Part shown: positions 12,601-24,600 of the stretch, piece by piece
How positions within the stretch are numbered: the first letter of the stretch is position 1
How the letters are laid out: each line of letters starts with the position of its first letter
Origin: Apostichopus parvimensis
Lineage: Eukaryota > Echinodermata > Holothuroidea > Aspidochirotida > Stichopodidae
Assembly: GCA_000934455.1 (NCBI GenBank)
Contig: KN889486.1
Coordinates: 37,436 to 72,284 of the forward strand
Length of the DNA stretch: 34,849 bases
Direction of reading: 5' to 3'
The notes under the pieces: generated by a model
Told to the model about the DNA's origin: nothing
Seen by the model: only the letters and a program-made list of their open reading frames with translations
The model's database searches: none
Program-made: the position numbers and the translations under genes

Positions 12601-15600
12601 AAGTTAGAATGTGATATTTGGTGACCTTTTCACAGAAATTTTATTCATTAAAATTTTTGTTAAGCCCTTTAAATGTTTGGTTATTCAGTGTGGATGACAC
12701 GTATGGGGTGAAAATATTCATGGCTACATATTGCAGCATGTTAAAGGAATGGAAAGTTGTGACTATAAGATTTTACAAAGTGACTCATGGCTTGACAATG
12801 CTCAATTTAAAAGCTGTTAAGAGTTACATTTTATCCTGTTTTATGCAAGCCTGTATCTTATTTTAAATGTCAATGATTCTATAAAAGGTTTAGTTGTTTG
12901 TTGAGGTAGGCAAAATTTCAATAACTTGAACATTAATATGTCTACTTTTCTTGCACATGATATAATGCTGTGATGTACAACATTTCAAACCAAACAATAC
13001 CTAGAAGTGTAGTCTATGAAATCCTAGTTACCCTGAGTTCTGGTAACGTCTGTTGCGAATATTGTTGGCCATCTTTGGACAATCAGACGTTAATTAGCGG
13101 ACATGTGACTATCAGTTTCAGTTTCTATTTGTTCTCTGCATATCCTCCAAAAAGATGAAAGAGACTTGAATATTAATAAGATGCACATATATCACGGAGC
13201 ATACAGTATATAGTATAGGCTTTAAACAAGGACAATTCAATACCAGAACAAATAGAAAGGAGGAAAGAAAGCAAAAAGGAAAACAACACAACAACAGCGA
13301 AAGGCAACAGCAGCTTGAAAGTAAACACCAGGGCAAAAGAAATTAAAACTGACCTAATATTTTAAATATAAAATTTAAAAATAAAGGAGCCAAGTTTTGA
13401 CAAAATGATTCTTATTAGTTGTATTAAACAGTTCTTACCACTTGAGAGTATCATGGTAGCGATAGTAGTACGGATTTAGGAGGTTAGTCCTGAGAAAAAG
13501 GAACATTCAAACAAATTTGTGATACACATCCCCTCATTTTCCCTGGTTGCATAAACGTACATATTATTTAACTGAAATCTATGTTTTTAATAATGGCCAT
13601 TCCCTGTGGGAATCCTACTGTTACTGTATCTCAACCTACAAAGATTTTAACTGGCTTTTTGGGGGAGAATGGTAAAGGTATTTTGCTAATTTTAATTCCC
13701 TCTGGACGATCAGTTAAACTTTACATTGAGAGTTGTTGAAATGTTGAAGTCAGTAGTTTATCATGATGCAGCAAATTCAGGATATAGTTTGTGCGCATTC
13801 AATTCGGTGACAGGCTTTAATTTTATGTTGCTAATGCAAGTAAAATTTTCCTTTGAGATAAAACATTTGCCATCATTCTTAAATCTACTGATATTGTACC
13901 CAAGTAGATTGTTTCTAGTTGATTATATGTACATGGATCCATACTAGTCTTGTCGACACTATTGCACTTCCATATACCTAGCTAATTTATAAGTTGGTTG
14001 CTTTATTTGAGTATTATGCACACTGTACCATTGTCTGATCATAAAGAAGGACATCATCCAGCTTTGCTTTCTACATTAAAAAATGACACACTATTCTTTT
14101 CATACTGTTGTTTCTATCATTGTTGAATTGTTTGTCAAATTTAGCACTCTTGAAAGTTTCTTAAAAAGTTTCACAATTACTTTTCTGTAGATTCTTATCC
14201 TGTTAATTATTGTTGGTGAAGATGGAAAAAGCTAAAAAACAATAACTGAAATGTCTCTTCTTTTGGGATTATGTTCAAGCTTATCATTAATTTCACAATT
14301 AGAAAAGGCAAAAATAAAACAAAATTGCATTGGAAATGAAATGGTCGGTTTTCCTTATAAACAGCAATTATGCCAGAACAATAGGTAGACAGTGGAAAGT
14401 TGCATGCCGGTGAAATTTGTGCTAAATTGACTATAATCTGATGTTAGACTTCACATGCAACTATTTGACTATGCGTCAATCTGATGGTAGACTTCACATG
14501 CAACTATTAGACTATGCGTCAATCTGATGGTAGACTTCACATGCAACTATTAGACTATGCGTCAATCTGATGGTAGACTTCACAGGCAACTATTAGACTA
14601 TGCGTCAATCTGAGGGTAGACTTCACAGGCAACTGTTAGACTATGCGTCAATCTGATGGTAGACTTCACAGGCAACTATTAGACTATGCGTCAATCTGAT
14701 GGTAGACTTCACACAAACTATGCTTGAACTTTCAGTTATTAACCACAGTATGATCAATTGATGGGTTATGTGATCCATAGTTGTCAGATTCGAGGGTGTC
14801 CAATTATGTGTGAATAATACATACCTGTGACAGTCATCACACCAACTCTAAGTGCAGCTCATCAGGTGGACAATGATTGTGTTGATCCCCGGGTTATGTG
14901 ACATAGTGGTGTGAAGTTTGTCAACTTATATAAAGTTGACATACATAGCTGTCATTGGTTCCAATGACAACCAAAACATTGCAGTCACTGTGTGAGGTGG
15001 CTTCATGTGTGTGTGAGTTTGCATTGTCAGTCAGTGTACATGTTGCACAAATCTCACCAAGAGGGTACCTTTCTTTCTGGTGGTGACCCATGTTGAGTGG
15101 AAGAAATCCTTATTATTTTGTAGCAAATAGAAACTGTAAATACAATTTCCTTAAGGCCTAAATCAAGAAAGGAAAATAATATATTATTGGGTAGTAGGAT
15201 TTGCACAGTATGCCTTATGCTGAGTAGAAAAAAGTCTAATGATGTTGTCTGTTAAGTTTAGTTTGTACCTGTGTGATGTTGTATAACACATACACATGGT
15301 GATTGTGATTTAGAACTGCATGACTTGTAAATGGCATTGGACCTTATAGACCTTCACTAATATATGAGAGAAATAAAGGCAACTAGTGACAAACTGTCTA
15401 TTTACTAGAAAACCCCTTTCACCATTTTGTTTTCTACCAATTTCTAAGTGCCCTTTGTTTTTTTTATCTTGGATTTGTATGTTTCTGTTATAGCTTAATC
15501 TATCTCTCATTATGGATAATCTAAAAAATAAAATTATACAAAAAAGTTAAATATTTTTAAAGGTAGCTATTTCCTGAGCTGGTTAGGACTCTCAAACTTG

Positions 15601-18600
15601 AATCGTTGCAATGTCTCAGTGAGGAAATATTCTCCGAAGAAGAGGAGGAGTGGTGGGGGGGGGGGGCTTGTAAAAAGTGGTGCAGAAGTTTAACAATGTG
15701 TTCAACATACCTGTTTAAGACCTTTTCTAGTTATACCTGATTCACTTTAAAACTGTGCCATTGGTTTGAAGGTCAAATGGTTTTCATGGATGGTTAACCT
15801 TCAGGGTCACAGTCGTGTAATCTTTAAACTAGCCATGTTTTGTTTGAGCATTAGTTTAAATGTAGGTTTAGAGTCAGGTGCTCCACTTGTTGTAGCTTGC
15901 CATGCATACTTATTCAAGTTCCAGATTATTTATATTGTGGGTTAGGTAATCCTATTCCTGTGGTTTTAAAAGCAAATCTCTAAGGATAATGTTTAAAACA
16001 TGAATTTCAAAACTGGCATATTTAGTGGAAAAAGTGCAAGATATCATTTGAACTGGATTGGATCAAATGCTAAAATTGGAGCTGTCAAGCAGTGGGGGGT
16101 AAGACACTCTAAATGACCCTATTGCTGGTGTGCCATATCCTCTGTTTCAGCATCACTAGTACTATCCAAGATTCAAATCCTTTTTTTTTTTTGGTTTGAT
16201 CACAGCTGTAAGCTTGGTAAAAATTTGCAAAAACAATATATAGGAAAGTATCATAATTTCTGGACGATATTTTGGTTGTACTGATCAAGTTCACTCTGAT
16301 GGTCAGAAATGGTGTTAAGTGGGCAAGTTCACTCTGGAGTGGACAAGAATGGTCAGTATGTTGTCAAATGCCAAGCAAGTTTAGTATGGTGTACTGAAGG
16401 ATTATTCCAACAAACAGAAAGTGATCATCAAAGATGTAATTTATCTTTAGAATCAAATGATTTCTTCGTAATATTCTACATTTTTAGATTTAACCATGTC
16501 CTTCTTAATCCAGTCAGGTATGGACAAGTGTCTCAATACTTTAACCTACGATTTTGTATATTTTCTATCACCGATGTACTTTGGCTTGAATGTGAAGGTA
16601 TCACTCCTTTCCATCTTTCAGGCTGAAATGGATTACCAAGGTCTTACGTAGTTATGCCTATTCATTTTGAACTTTTGAGATCTTTCCTACCCACAATGCA
16701 AGTCTTTTGTTTCTGTTGCTATGTAAATTTGAGCTTACATAGGCTCAATCTGCGTCTGGTACATGCTTCATGACTTGTTTTTAACCAGTACAGATTGATG
16801 CATTGTCAAGGGCAATTTCTAGCTTGAGTTCATCAATTTTACATATCACTAGCTCCCCACAATTATGATGGTACTAATTTTGCATATGTGTGAGTGGGAC
16901 TAATGTATCTATAATGACTGATGCATTCATCCTCTTGCACTTTTTCTGTTTCACAGCCTGATCACAAATATCCTTTGATGATCCAAGCGGCAAAAGATGA
17001 ACCACTTAAAATTCAGGCAGGCAAATTTGCATATTTTCACAGTTGGTTTGTCGGACAGGTTGTGTGCTTGTCCAGCAGTAGAACGGCATAGCCTATTTCT
17101 TGCAAACACATTTCAAGTGGATGTATTCTTGATACAGATTTTCCAAAGCAGATATCACATCACTGATGCAGTTATTTTCATCTCTGTGCATTTAAGTATT
17201 TTCTAAAAAATATTAAACGGATATCCAAGAGGTAGAAAAATTAACCTTCATAGCTTGAGCAAAATGTTCCAGACTGGGTAGTAGAAATCCTCATTTCAAT
17301 AGCTTGTTCCTGACTGAAGGTTGTTTTGAAGTTACGCTAGTTTCCGCATATCCAAGAAATAATGTACTGTAAGGTGGTGGGTGATGTATGATGTCATCGT
17401 GAGAAATGATCTTAAAAAGATCTTAGTCTGTTTTCAGAAAACTGTGAAGATTCCTTCAAAAAATGTGTAACACTTAGACTGCTCAATGTTCTGTGAATGT
17501 AAACTCGGGATTAAGAGACTCGTCAAACACAGATATCTCATACAGACAAACGAGACTAAAGTTCCATTTCAGGGGAAACTTACCTTTCATATGCTAATCC
17601 GTCCCTCTGTTTCCCCTCTTAGTTGAGGTTGAAATTTGGCAAATCATGGAATGAATAGTAGATATCATCAGCATTAATCCAACCGCTCAGAAAGCTCTTT
17701 TATGCTTAATTCTTTCATTTCTGTGGTTATTGGCGATGCGTTATTGGCGATGCGGTATTGATCTTAAAGCAGCTGGTTGTGTATAATGCTAAACATTATG
17801 CTGACAGGATTCAAAGTTCCGGCAATCTACTGGCTAAATGATAGTGGATTTCACCGTTTGCCAGTAGAAAGAAAAGAATGCACTGGCAGTTTTTCTGCCA
17901 GTGCAAATTGATGTTGCTTTTGTATTCTTTCAAGGCAAAGAAAGGCAAGTGGGAATATGATTTTAGTCAGTAGATTTGTGTATGCACTGGCATTGTTTGA
18001 CAGGTTGCTACTTCTATGCCTGGGGGACTTAAGAGTATTTGTACATACAGTCATATCACTACAGTGTATTGGTTCAAAACTAATTATTTTAAGGCTAGCA
18101 GGTTATTAATCGCTTGATGGCCATAAGAACTTCAGCACGGAGTTTCGTCCATTGATGGCAGAGATGTGACGGAAAGGAAACGAGATATTGTCTCAATTTC
18201 CTTTTTTCTCATATCACTGTTGGAATGATTTTGAGTACAAAGTGTAGCAGATTTGCTGCTGGAAATATTTATAATTTATATCCCAAAGTGACCAATGTTT
18301 GGATTTGCTTTGGTATCTGCTTAGCTTACACTTAAATCTTAGTTTTAATCTGTGGCAGACTATAATGGACAGAAGACCACACAGTTATCACAGAGTGATC
18401 AGCTGTTGATTCTTCATCAAACTTAAAAACGTTGACAGAACCTCCATGTTATGATAGTCTTCAAACATACAACAGCTTTACATGTGCATCGTTAATCTGT
18501 CTTCATAACTCACACAAGAAGAAACAATGAAGATTAATAGGAATTTGCCTTTTACCTTTTCTTTTTTTTTTGAATGAAGAATTCTGCATGGCCTACCGAT

Positions 18601-21600
18601 GACTTTAATAACACAACAAGAATAACTGCTTGTAAATTTTAAGTTGGCTGTTAATGACTGTCGAACATGAAAAATCATTAACCATCTGACTTGTTTAACG
18701 TCGGATGTGAGCTCTTGAGTATGTCATCAGAACTCATCTTCATGGATCGTCAAGGGATCAAATGCAAATTTCCTTCCCCCACAGAATACTCAAAGTTATA
18801 ATTATGTGGTTGTAAAAAGGAACGACAAACTATAACATTACGATGAAATAGAAATGACAAAACAAAGTAATTAGATATGAGAATTGAAGAGAATATAACT
18901 TGTTTTTATTTATTGCCGACTGATTCTGCGGACTCGGAAGTTAAACAGTGTAAGAATTGAGTAGTCTTGTTCACTGTGGTGGATATGCTTGTAACTGATC
19001 ACCCCTTCTTGGCTCCCTCTCATTCCTCCTCTATGCAAGTGTAACCCCAGGTTCAACGCTCCCACCACCCAGGGGACATTTGTCTTAGGTGGAGGTGCAG
19101 GGTTCTTTTTGGTGTAATTGTGTCTCTTACATCCACCGAGATAACCTGTTAGGTACATTATCACCTTGCACCTTGTGATGCGGTGTGTCTTGAGCACTTG
19201 GTAACCTTTTAGCATTGTCCAGACTCTCTGCAACTGGCCAATTTTGGACTACCGTCCTCATTCTATCCCCCCCCCCCCCCCCTCCCAAGTGGTTACAGAG
19301 ATATTTTCCAACAGAATCTGTAAGCATCCAAAACATGAACTTCATGTGTATTATTTATATGTACTGTGAACTACTATAGTCAGTCTGAGGGAATTATCAT
19401 GTATATTATATATATATTTACTGCTACAGTCAGTCTAATCATGTGTATTATTAATATATTTACTGTGAGCTGCTATAGTCAGTCTGAGGGAATATACATG
19501 TATATTATTGATATATTTAATGTGAGCTACAATAGTCAGTCTAAAGGAATTATCAATTTATCATGTTTATTATTTACATATTTATCGTGAGCAACTATAG
19601 TCAGTCTAAGGGAATTGTAAGATCAGCATTGGGATTACTAACCAACATGAGTGTATTTTTTTTTAATAAACCTAGTAATGAATAGATGCTTATAATTGTG
19701 ATTATTTATTTCACTTGTTAAGTATTATCAATTGTCAAAACTTATGGTAGTGATTTGTGGAATTACATTAGGCTAATTATGCAAGTCTGGTAGGAATGGT
19801 AAGAATTACTTGAAAGTGAAGATGATCTCTTCTTTGGTTATTATGTAAGTGTTCAATAGATGTAAGCATCCTCTACAGCTCAACCGATTGAATTTATGCA
19901 AGTTCTACATGATAATGATAAAATTTGACATTAGTTTTCAAAGTGATCAGACTTTCTTGAGATAGTAAACATCTGTTTCAACAGATAAATGCTTCAGACT
20001 AGAACACTTTTAGTTTGTTTTCTTGTATTAACATATAGTGGAGATCTTTGATACATAATTGCAACTATAACCAGCTTACCTTGTGTCAAATCATAATGTA
20101 TTCAGCATAGATCCAGCTAATGAATTTTTTGATTGAAATTAAAAATGAAGCATTACTACTGTAAATATTTTTTTGTCAAATAATATTTCCTGTTCACACT
20201 GAAATGAAGACAAATTATTCATGGCTCTAAACAATCAAGTATTAAACATGTTGGATTTTTACAGAGTTTAGGTATTAACTGTTTCATCAGATATTCAGCA
20301 AAATAAGTGGGTAGATTGCTATGTCAGAGGCTTTGAGCCAATAAAGTGATATTGCCCTTAAAGTGATTGGTTATTACATTCATTGCTGCTTAACGTATTG
20401 ATGCACGTCTGCAGAATTATTGAAATATAATTCATTCTTTACTCAACAGAGATTTTATTAGACATTCTACAAGTTTACTCAAGAAAGGAGGAAGATCTTA
20501 ACATTTTCATGTTGTTAATTTCTTATTATATTCAGTCACAGTTTTTTTTTGCAGTAGCCATTCACAATAACAACATGTGCTCAATGTAATACCATATCAT
20601 TGTTTTAAAACCAGAAGAACTTTTTTTCATCAAAACTTGTTGTAAACTTGTTTGAAATGAAAGAGTGCATTGAAACATTAGGTATGTCCTGTAATCTTCG
20701 GTATATTCGGTAAATCATTCGGTATATTCACAGCACGTACTCCCACCTCATATCACCAATGCATTACATTGGAAGAGATAAAACTTATTCTATAAAAACA
20801 AATATAAAGACACAAAAAGAAAGAAAAAAATTAAAGAAAGCATGTGTGGAAGCTTGGGTATGGGCAAACTAGATGTGATGCTGTCAATTTCAGGTTATAC
20901 CATTGAAACATGTTGAGTTGAAGCAATCCATTTGTTCAATTCTTTCGTAATTGTTGATGCTTATTGACTTACTGTTTGTGTTTTCATTTATTTCAACAGG
21001 TTCCATCACTCATGAAGGCACCAGTCCATTGACTCATGAGTTATTCGAAAATAACCTTGGAGCAAACATCTTGCAGGTATGTGTGGTCTATTGGCTAAAA
21101 CTAGCCAACAGTTATTGAGTCTGAAAATAGCTCTATTTAAACTGAAGGAAAAGAAACTTAATACAAGTAAAACTTTCACAAATGTCATTTGGAGCCTCAA
21201 ACTCGCACTGATATTGAGATACTGCATTTTAATTGTTTATTGCTCAAGCTAATTTGTCTATTACAATTCTCTTTTCAAAAAATAATTTGTTGTGAATTTC
21301 CGGTAAGAAAATTGTTTTACAAATAATAGTTTCAATTGTCTCCCCCTATTTGTTTATCCCTACACATACAAGCTTGGAGCAAAGCTCTTTGCACTTTCTT
21401 GAGAGAAATAAAGCATTATTGATTCTAAATCTTCATACTACTCGGCTCTTTTTCATTTAATAAAATAATATTAGTATTTAATTTTCTTAACTGGAAGAAA
21501 GTTGTTAAAACCTTATCAATATGTTGGATAAGCTTCCAGTTGATGAAAGCTCAAAACCTGTTTAGCAGACTTTCACTTTATTTTGTTTTTTTGTGAATTA

Positions 21601-24600
21601 AGAAGATTTAGGAAATATTTTAATGTGGATAATAATTTGCAATTGTAAGAGCAAAATTGTTATCAATCTGAAATTCTTTGTCAATTTTATCATTCATTGA
21701 GGTTTGATCGGATTTGGTTCTATGCAAACGTTTTAGACCAATGTTCTTTCTTGATTGTTCATTGTGGTTTGATAGCAGTAATAAATTATACATTTCCTAT
21801 AAAGATGTAGCATCTCAACAGGTAACAAAGTGTACAATTGCCAACAACTTATAGTCTATTATAAGATTTAACCAGTGTTGTTGTTTCTTAATTGTTTAAT
21901 AGTGTTATCTTTATAGTGGGAACAGTAACAAATTATGTATTTCCAAATATGTGAACATCTCAAAAGACAACAGTAAGGTAACAGCAACTATAATAATATT
22001 ATGCTACCTGTTATAAAAACTATCAGGTACTCAAGGCTTATCCATCTTAAGTTGAAATGTAGATGGAGGTCAAAGCCTTTAACTGTTTCAGGGACCTTAA
22101 CTCAAGTAATATAATGCAGGTCAATGTGTTAATGTTTTTTTCTTCTTCTTTGTTAGTTGTGAGATTTGCAAGGAGGGGGAGGGGGAGGGGGGAAGGGGTT
22201 AAGAGGTGGCAACATATATTGATAATCATTGGCAATACTGTTGATGAAAGAAGCAAAGAGGATTTTTGTCATCTTATTCATTATCCTCTGTAAATGTTGT
22301 GGCAGTTCTCTACACCACTGGAAAACTCAACCACAGTACAACGAAACTGACAACTTTAGTTTCAACTTGCACTTGCATGCAGTCTCACAAATAGAGCACT
22401 TTGATTTGTTGCCCCCCCCTCCCCTCAGAACCCCCTCCCCCAAGAAAAGAAATCATCTTTCCCCTATCTTTATTTTCCCAGATTAGAAGTGTTTTTGGTT
22501 GACTGTTTTATCATTCACCATTCTTTTTTCTTTTCTTGTTACTTGTATTTCACAGGCTTTGGATGGCTTTCTCTTTAACCTATGCAGTGATGGGCGCTTC
22601 CTTTACATTTCAGAAACAGTTTCAATATATTTAGGCCTTTCACAGGTAAGAAGGCAACTTGGGAGAATATGTAACAAAATGTAAATAAAACCATGGACTG
22701 AAGTTTGCAGTTGTGTCTGTGCTGAAGTGACAACCTGGGTTCACCATGACTAATAACAGAGATAATGGACTGGTTGGTGCTAACATAAGAAATGGTTCAG
22801 AAAGAAGGCTGGCTATCCTTCTGGGGCAGGAATAGGGGCCCAACTCTTATGTCTCGGCCCAACTCACTTATTGCAAATAGAAAGCTTGAAAAATTGATGA
22901 ATTTGTTTATCAATGCATCATAAGTTCCTTTCCTTTTTGTAAAAAAATTATGTAAAAGAGAATAAACAAAAAACTGTTAGCAAACTGCTTATCTACTACA
23001 AAAACCTGTGTAGGTAAATATATAAAAGTTAGAGGGCCTGACGTTTCTATCGTAGCAGGATTGTCTTCAGAGGCTAACTGAAATGAAACCAAACTAAGAA
23101 CACATGAAGGTACACATATGGACAGACAGACAGTTACATTGGACAAATGAGCAAAGAATAGAGCAAAATTAGAACAACAAGGGAGAGGTGAGATGAAAAG
23201 AAAATGTGATGAGAGGATTAGGGGATGAGGGGTGCAACAATGGGAGGTAATAAGAAATGGAGGTGAAAAGGAATTAAAGGGATTTGGAAGGATAACCTGT
23301 GAATGTGGATAGAAAGGATGAGCGAGGCTGGAGGAATGGGGGGGCAGGGGGAGAAAATTGGGGTGGGTTTTAGTCATTCTCTTATTGAATGTTGAGACCA
23401 TGTGTTTGAAAGGTGTGAAAGTGTTGAGACCACAAACGTTCTCCTGAGGAGGCAAACTGTGTCGGGGTGATTACCTAGAAATTCAATGCCGGCTTCCATC
23501 ATACCCAAAATAGTGTGGTTATAGAGTTTGAAATGTCGCCCAACTGGAGGTTCAGTCTTCAAAGTGTTGACTGTGGATCTGCGGCCATAGAAACGTTTCT
23601 TGAGAGTAGTCTTGGTCTCACCAACAGACAAGAAAATAAGGTAAATGACATAAGAGGTAGTGCCAGTGATGTAACCCTTGTTTTGTGTGTGTGTGTATGT
23701 TGATGACTGGTGAAAGAATCCCATTTCAAGATGGTGGACCTCGCAGACAATGAACCTTGAGTGAAGAGAACATTTGAAAGTACCATGCTGGCCCGACGGA
23801 GGTTGAGTTTGAAGTGAAAGATGGTACAGCAGCAGGAATCAGCAAATCTCGCAGGTTATAGGGGCATCTGTAGGCGATGGTTGGTTTGTCAGGAATGGCT
23901 CTTTGAAGATGATGAGGTGCGGAGGATGTGAGGATGGATGTTAGTAAGTTGGTGAAGAGGAGGAAGTTTGGGATGGAAAGTGACAACGAGAGGAATCTGG
24001 AAGTTGTTTTCAGTTCTCTTGGGCTTCTCTTCTAGGACAGTGAATCCAGGCAGGGCAGAGAGTTCTTGATTGACTTGGTAAACTCTCCTGGCACTGTCCT
24101 CCTCTGGCAATGAGAATCTGCTATGGGTTCTGTACCTGGTGAAGAAACTTAGAATTATTAGAGCAAATTCTGTGAAGGCGAAGAGCTGGATAGAAGTCAA
24201 TATGAGTCTAACAGTGGTGTGGAAGGAGGTACTGGTGTGGGGAGTACTGGAGGTACTGGTGTGAGGAGTACTGGAGGTACTCCAGTACCTCCAGTACTGG
24301 TGAGGTACTGGTGTGGGTCTGTAGGTTTGTGCACAGATCGGAAGTGAGGGTGCCAGTTTCTTTCTGGATGGTGACATCAAGGAAGTTAGCCTGTTGGAGA
24401 GAGTAATCAGAGATAATCTTGATGATGCTGTGAAAGGAATTGAAAGGATCAATGAAACATGAGACACTCACCTTCATGACTGGTTCTTGACAAATAAAAT
24501 GTTATCAATGTAACCATAAATGCATTAATTCTAGTCCATACAAGAAATATACACAGTATAGAACACTAACCACAGGAAACAAGCCTAAAGTAACAAGACC

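Larger units (their letters stand above)
642..20999 (+). other. Intron 1 (20.4 kb), otherwise no gene
   Basis: The intron runs from GTACAG at 642 to TTTCAACAG ending at 20999. Phases match across it (phase 1 on both sides), so no extra exon is required, though a cassette exon cannot be excluded. Open frames inside it are short, on both strands, and resemble no family I know. Items with their own entries are the minisatellites at 3.2, 14.4 and 19.3 kb, the gap and its duplicated flanks at 10.1-11.6 kb, a hAT MITE at 11.6 kb, a SINE-like head at 12.4 kb and a hairpin cluster at 17.8 kb. Stretches where I see nothing beyond AT-rich intron and simple repeats: 642-2330, 2740-3200, 3560-7120, 9170-10137, 12480-14428, 14714-17820 and 17910-19339. 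Simple repeats include a CT-rich tract at 4149-4216, G-rich runs at 5605-5641, 9610-9647, 10015-10050 and 15651-15666, a TTC run near 9190-9210, and C16 at 19267-19282. Confidence 0.8.

Noticed and set aside
14429-14713. CRISPR-like array
   Set aside because: Head-to-tail identical units without unique spacers in an animal intron: a minisatellite.
16309-16626. 105-codon + strand open frame as an extra exon or gene
   Set aside because: No family resemblance. The start of the frame is a local duplication (CAAGTTCACTCTG twice), and exon phases do not need it.
17879-17905. microRNA precursor
   Set aside because: An 11-bp stem is far too short and flanking sequence does not extend it.
22910-23455. 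181-codon minus-strand frame as a host gene
   Set aside because: Its Pro/Ser-rich protein is the 3' end of the Penelope-like fragment.
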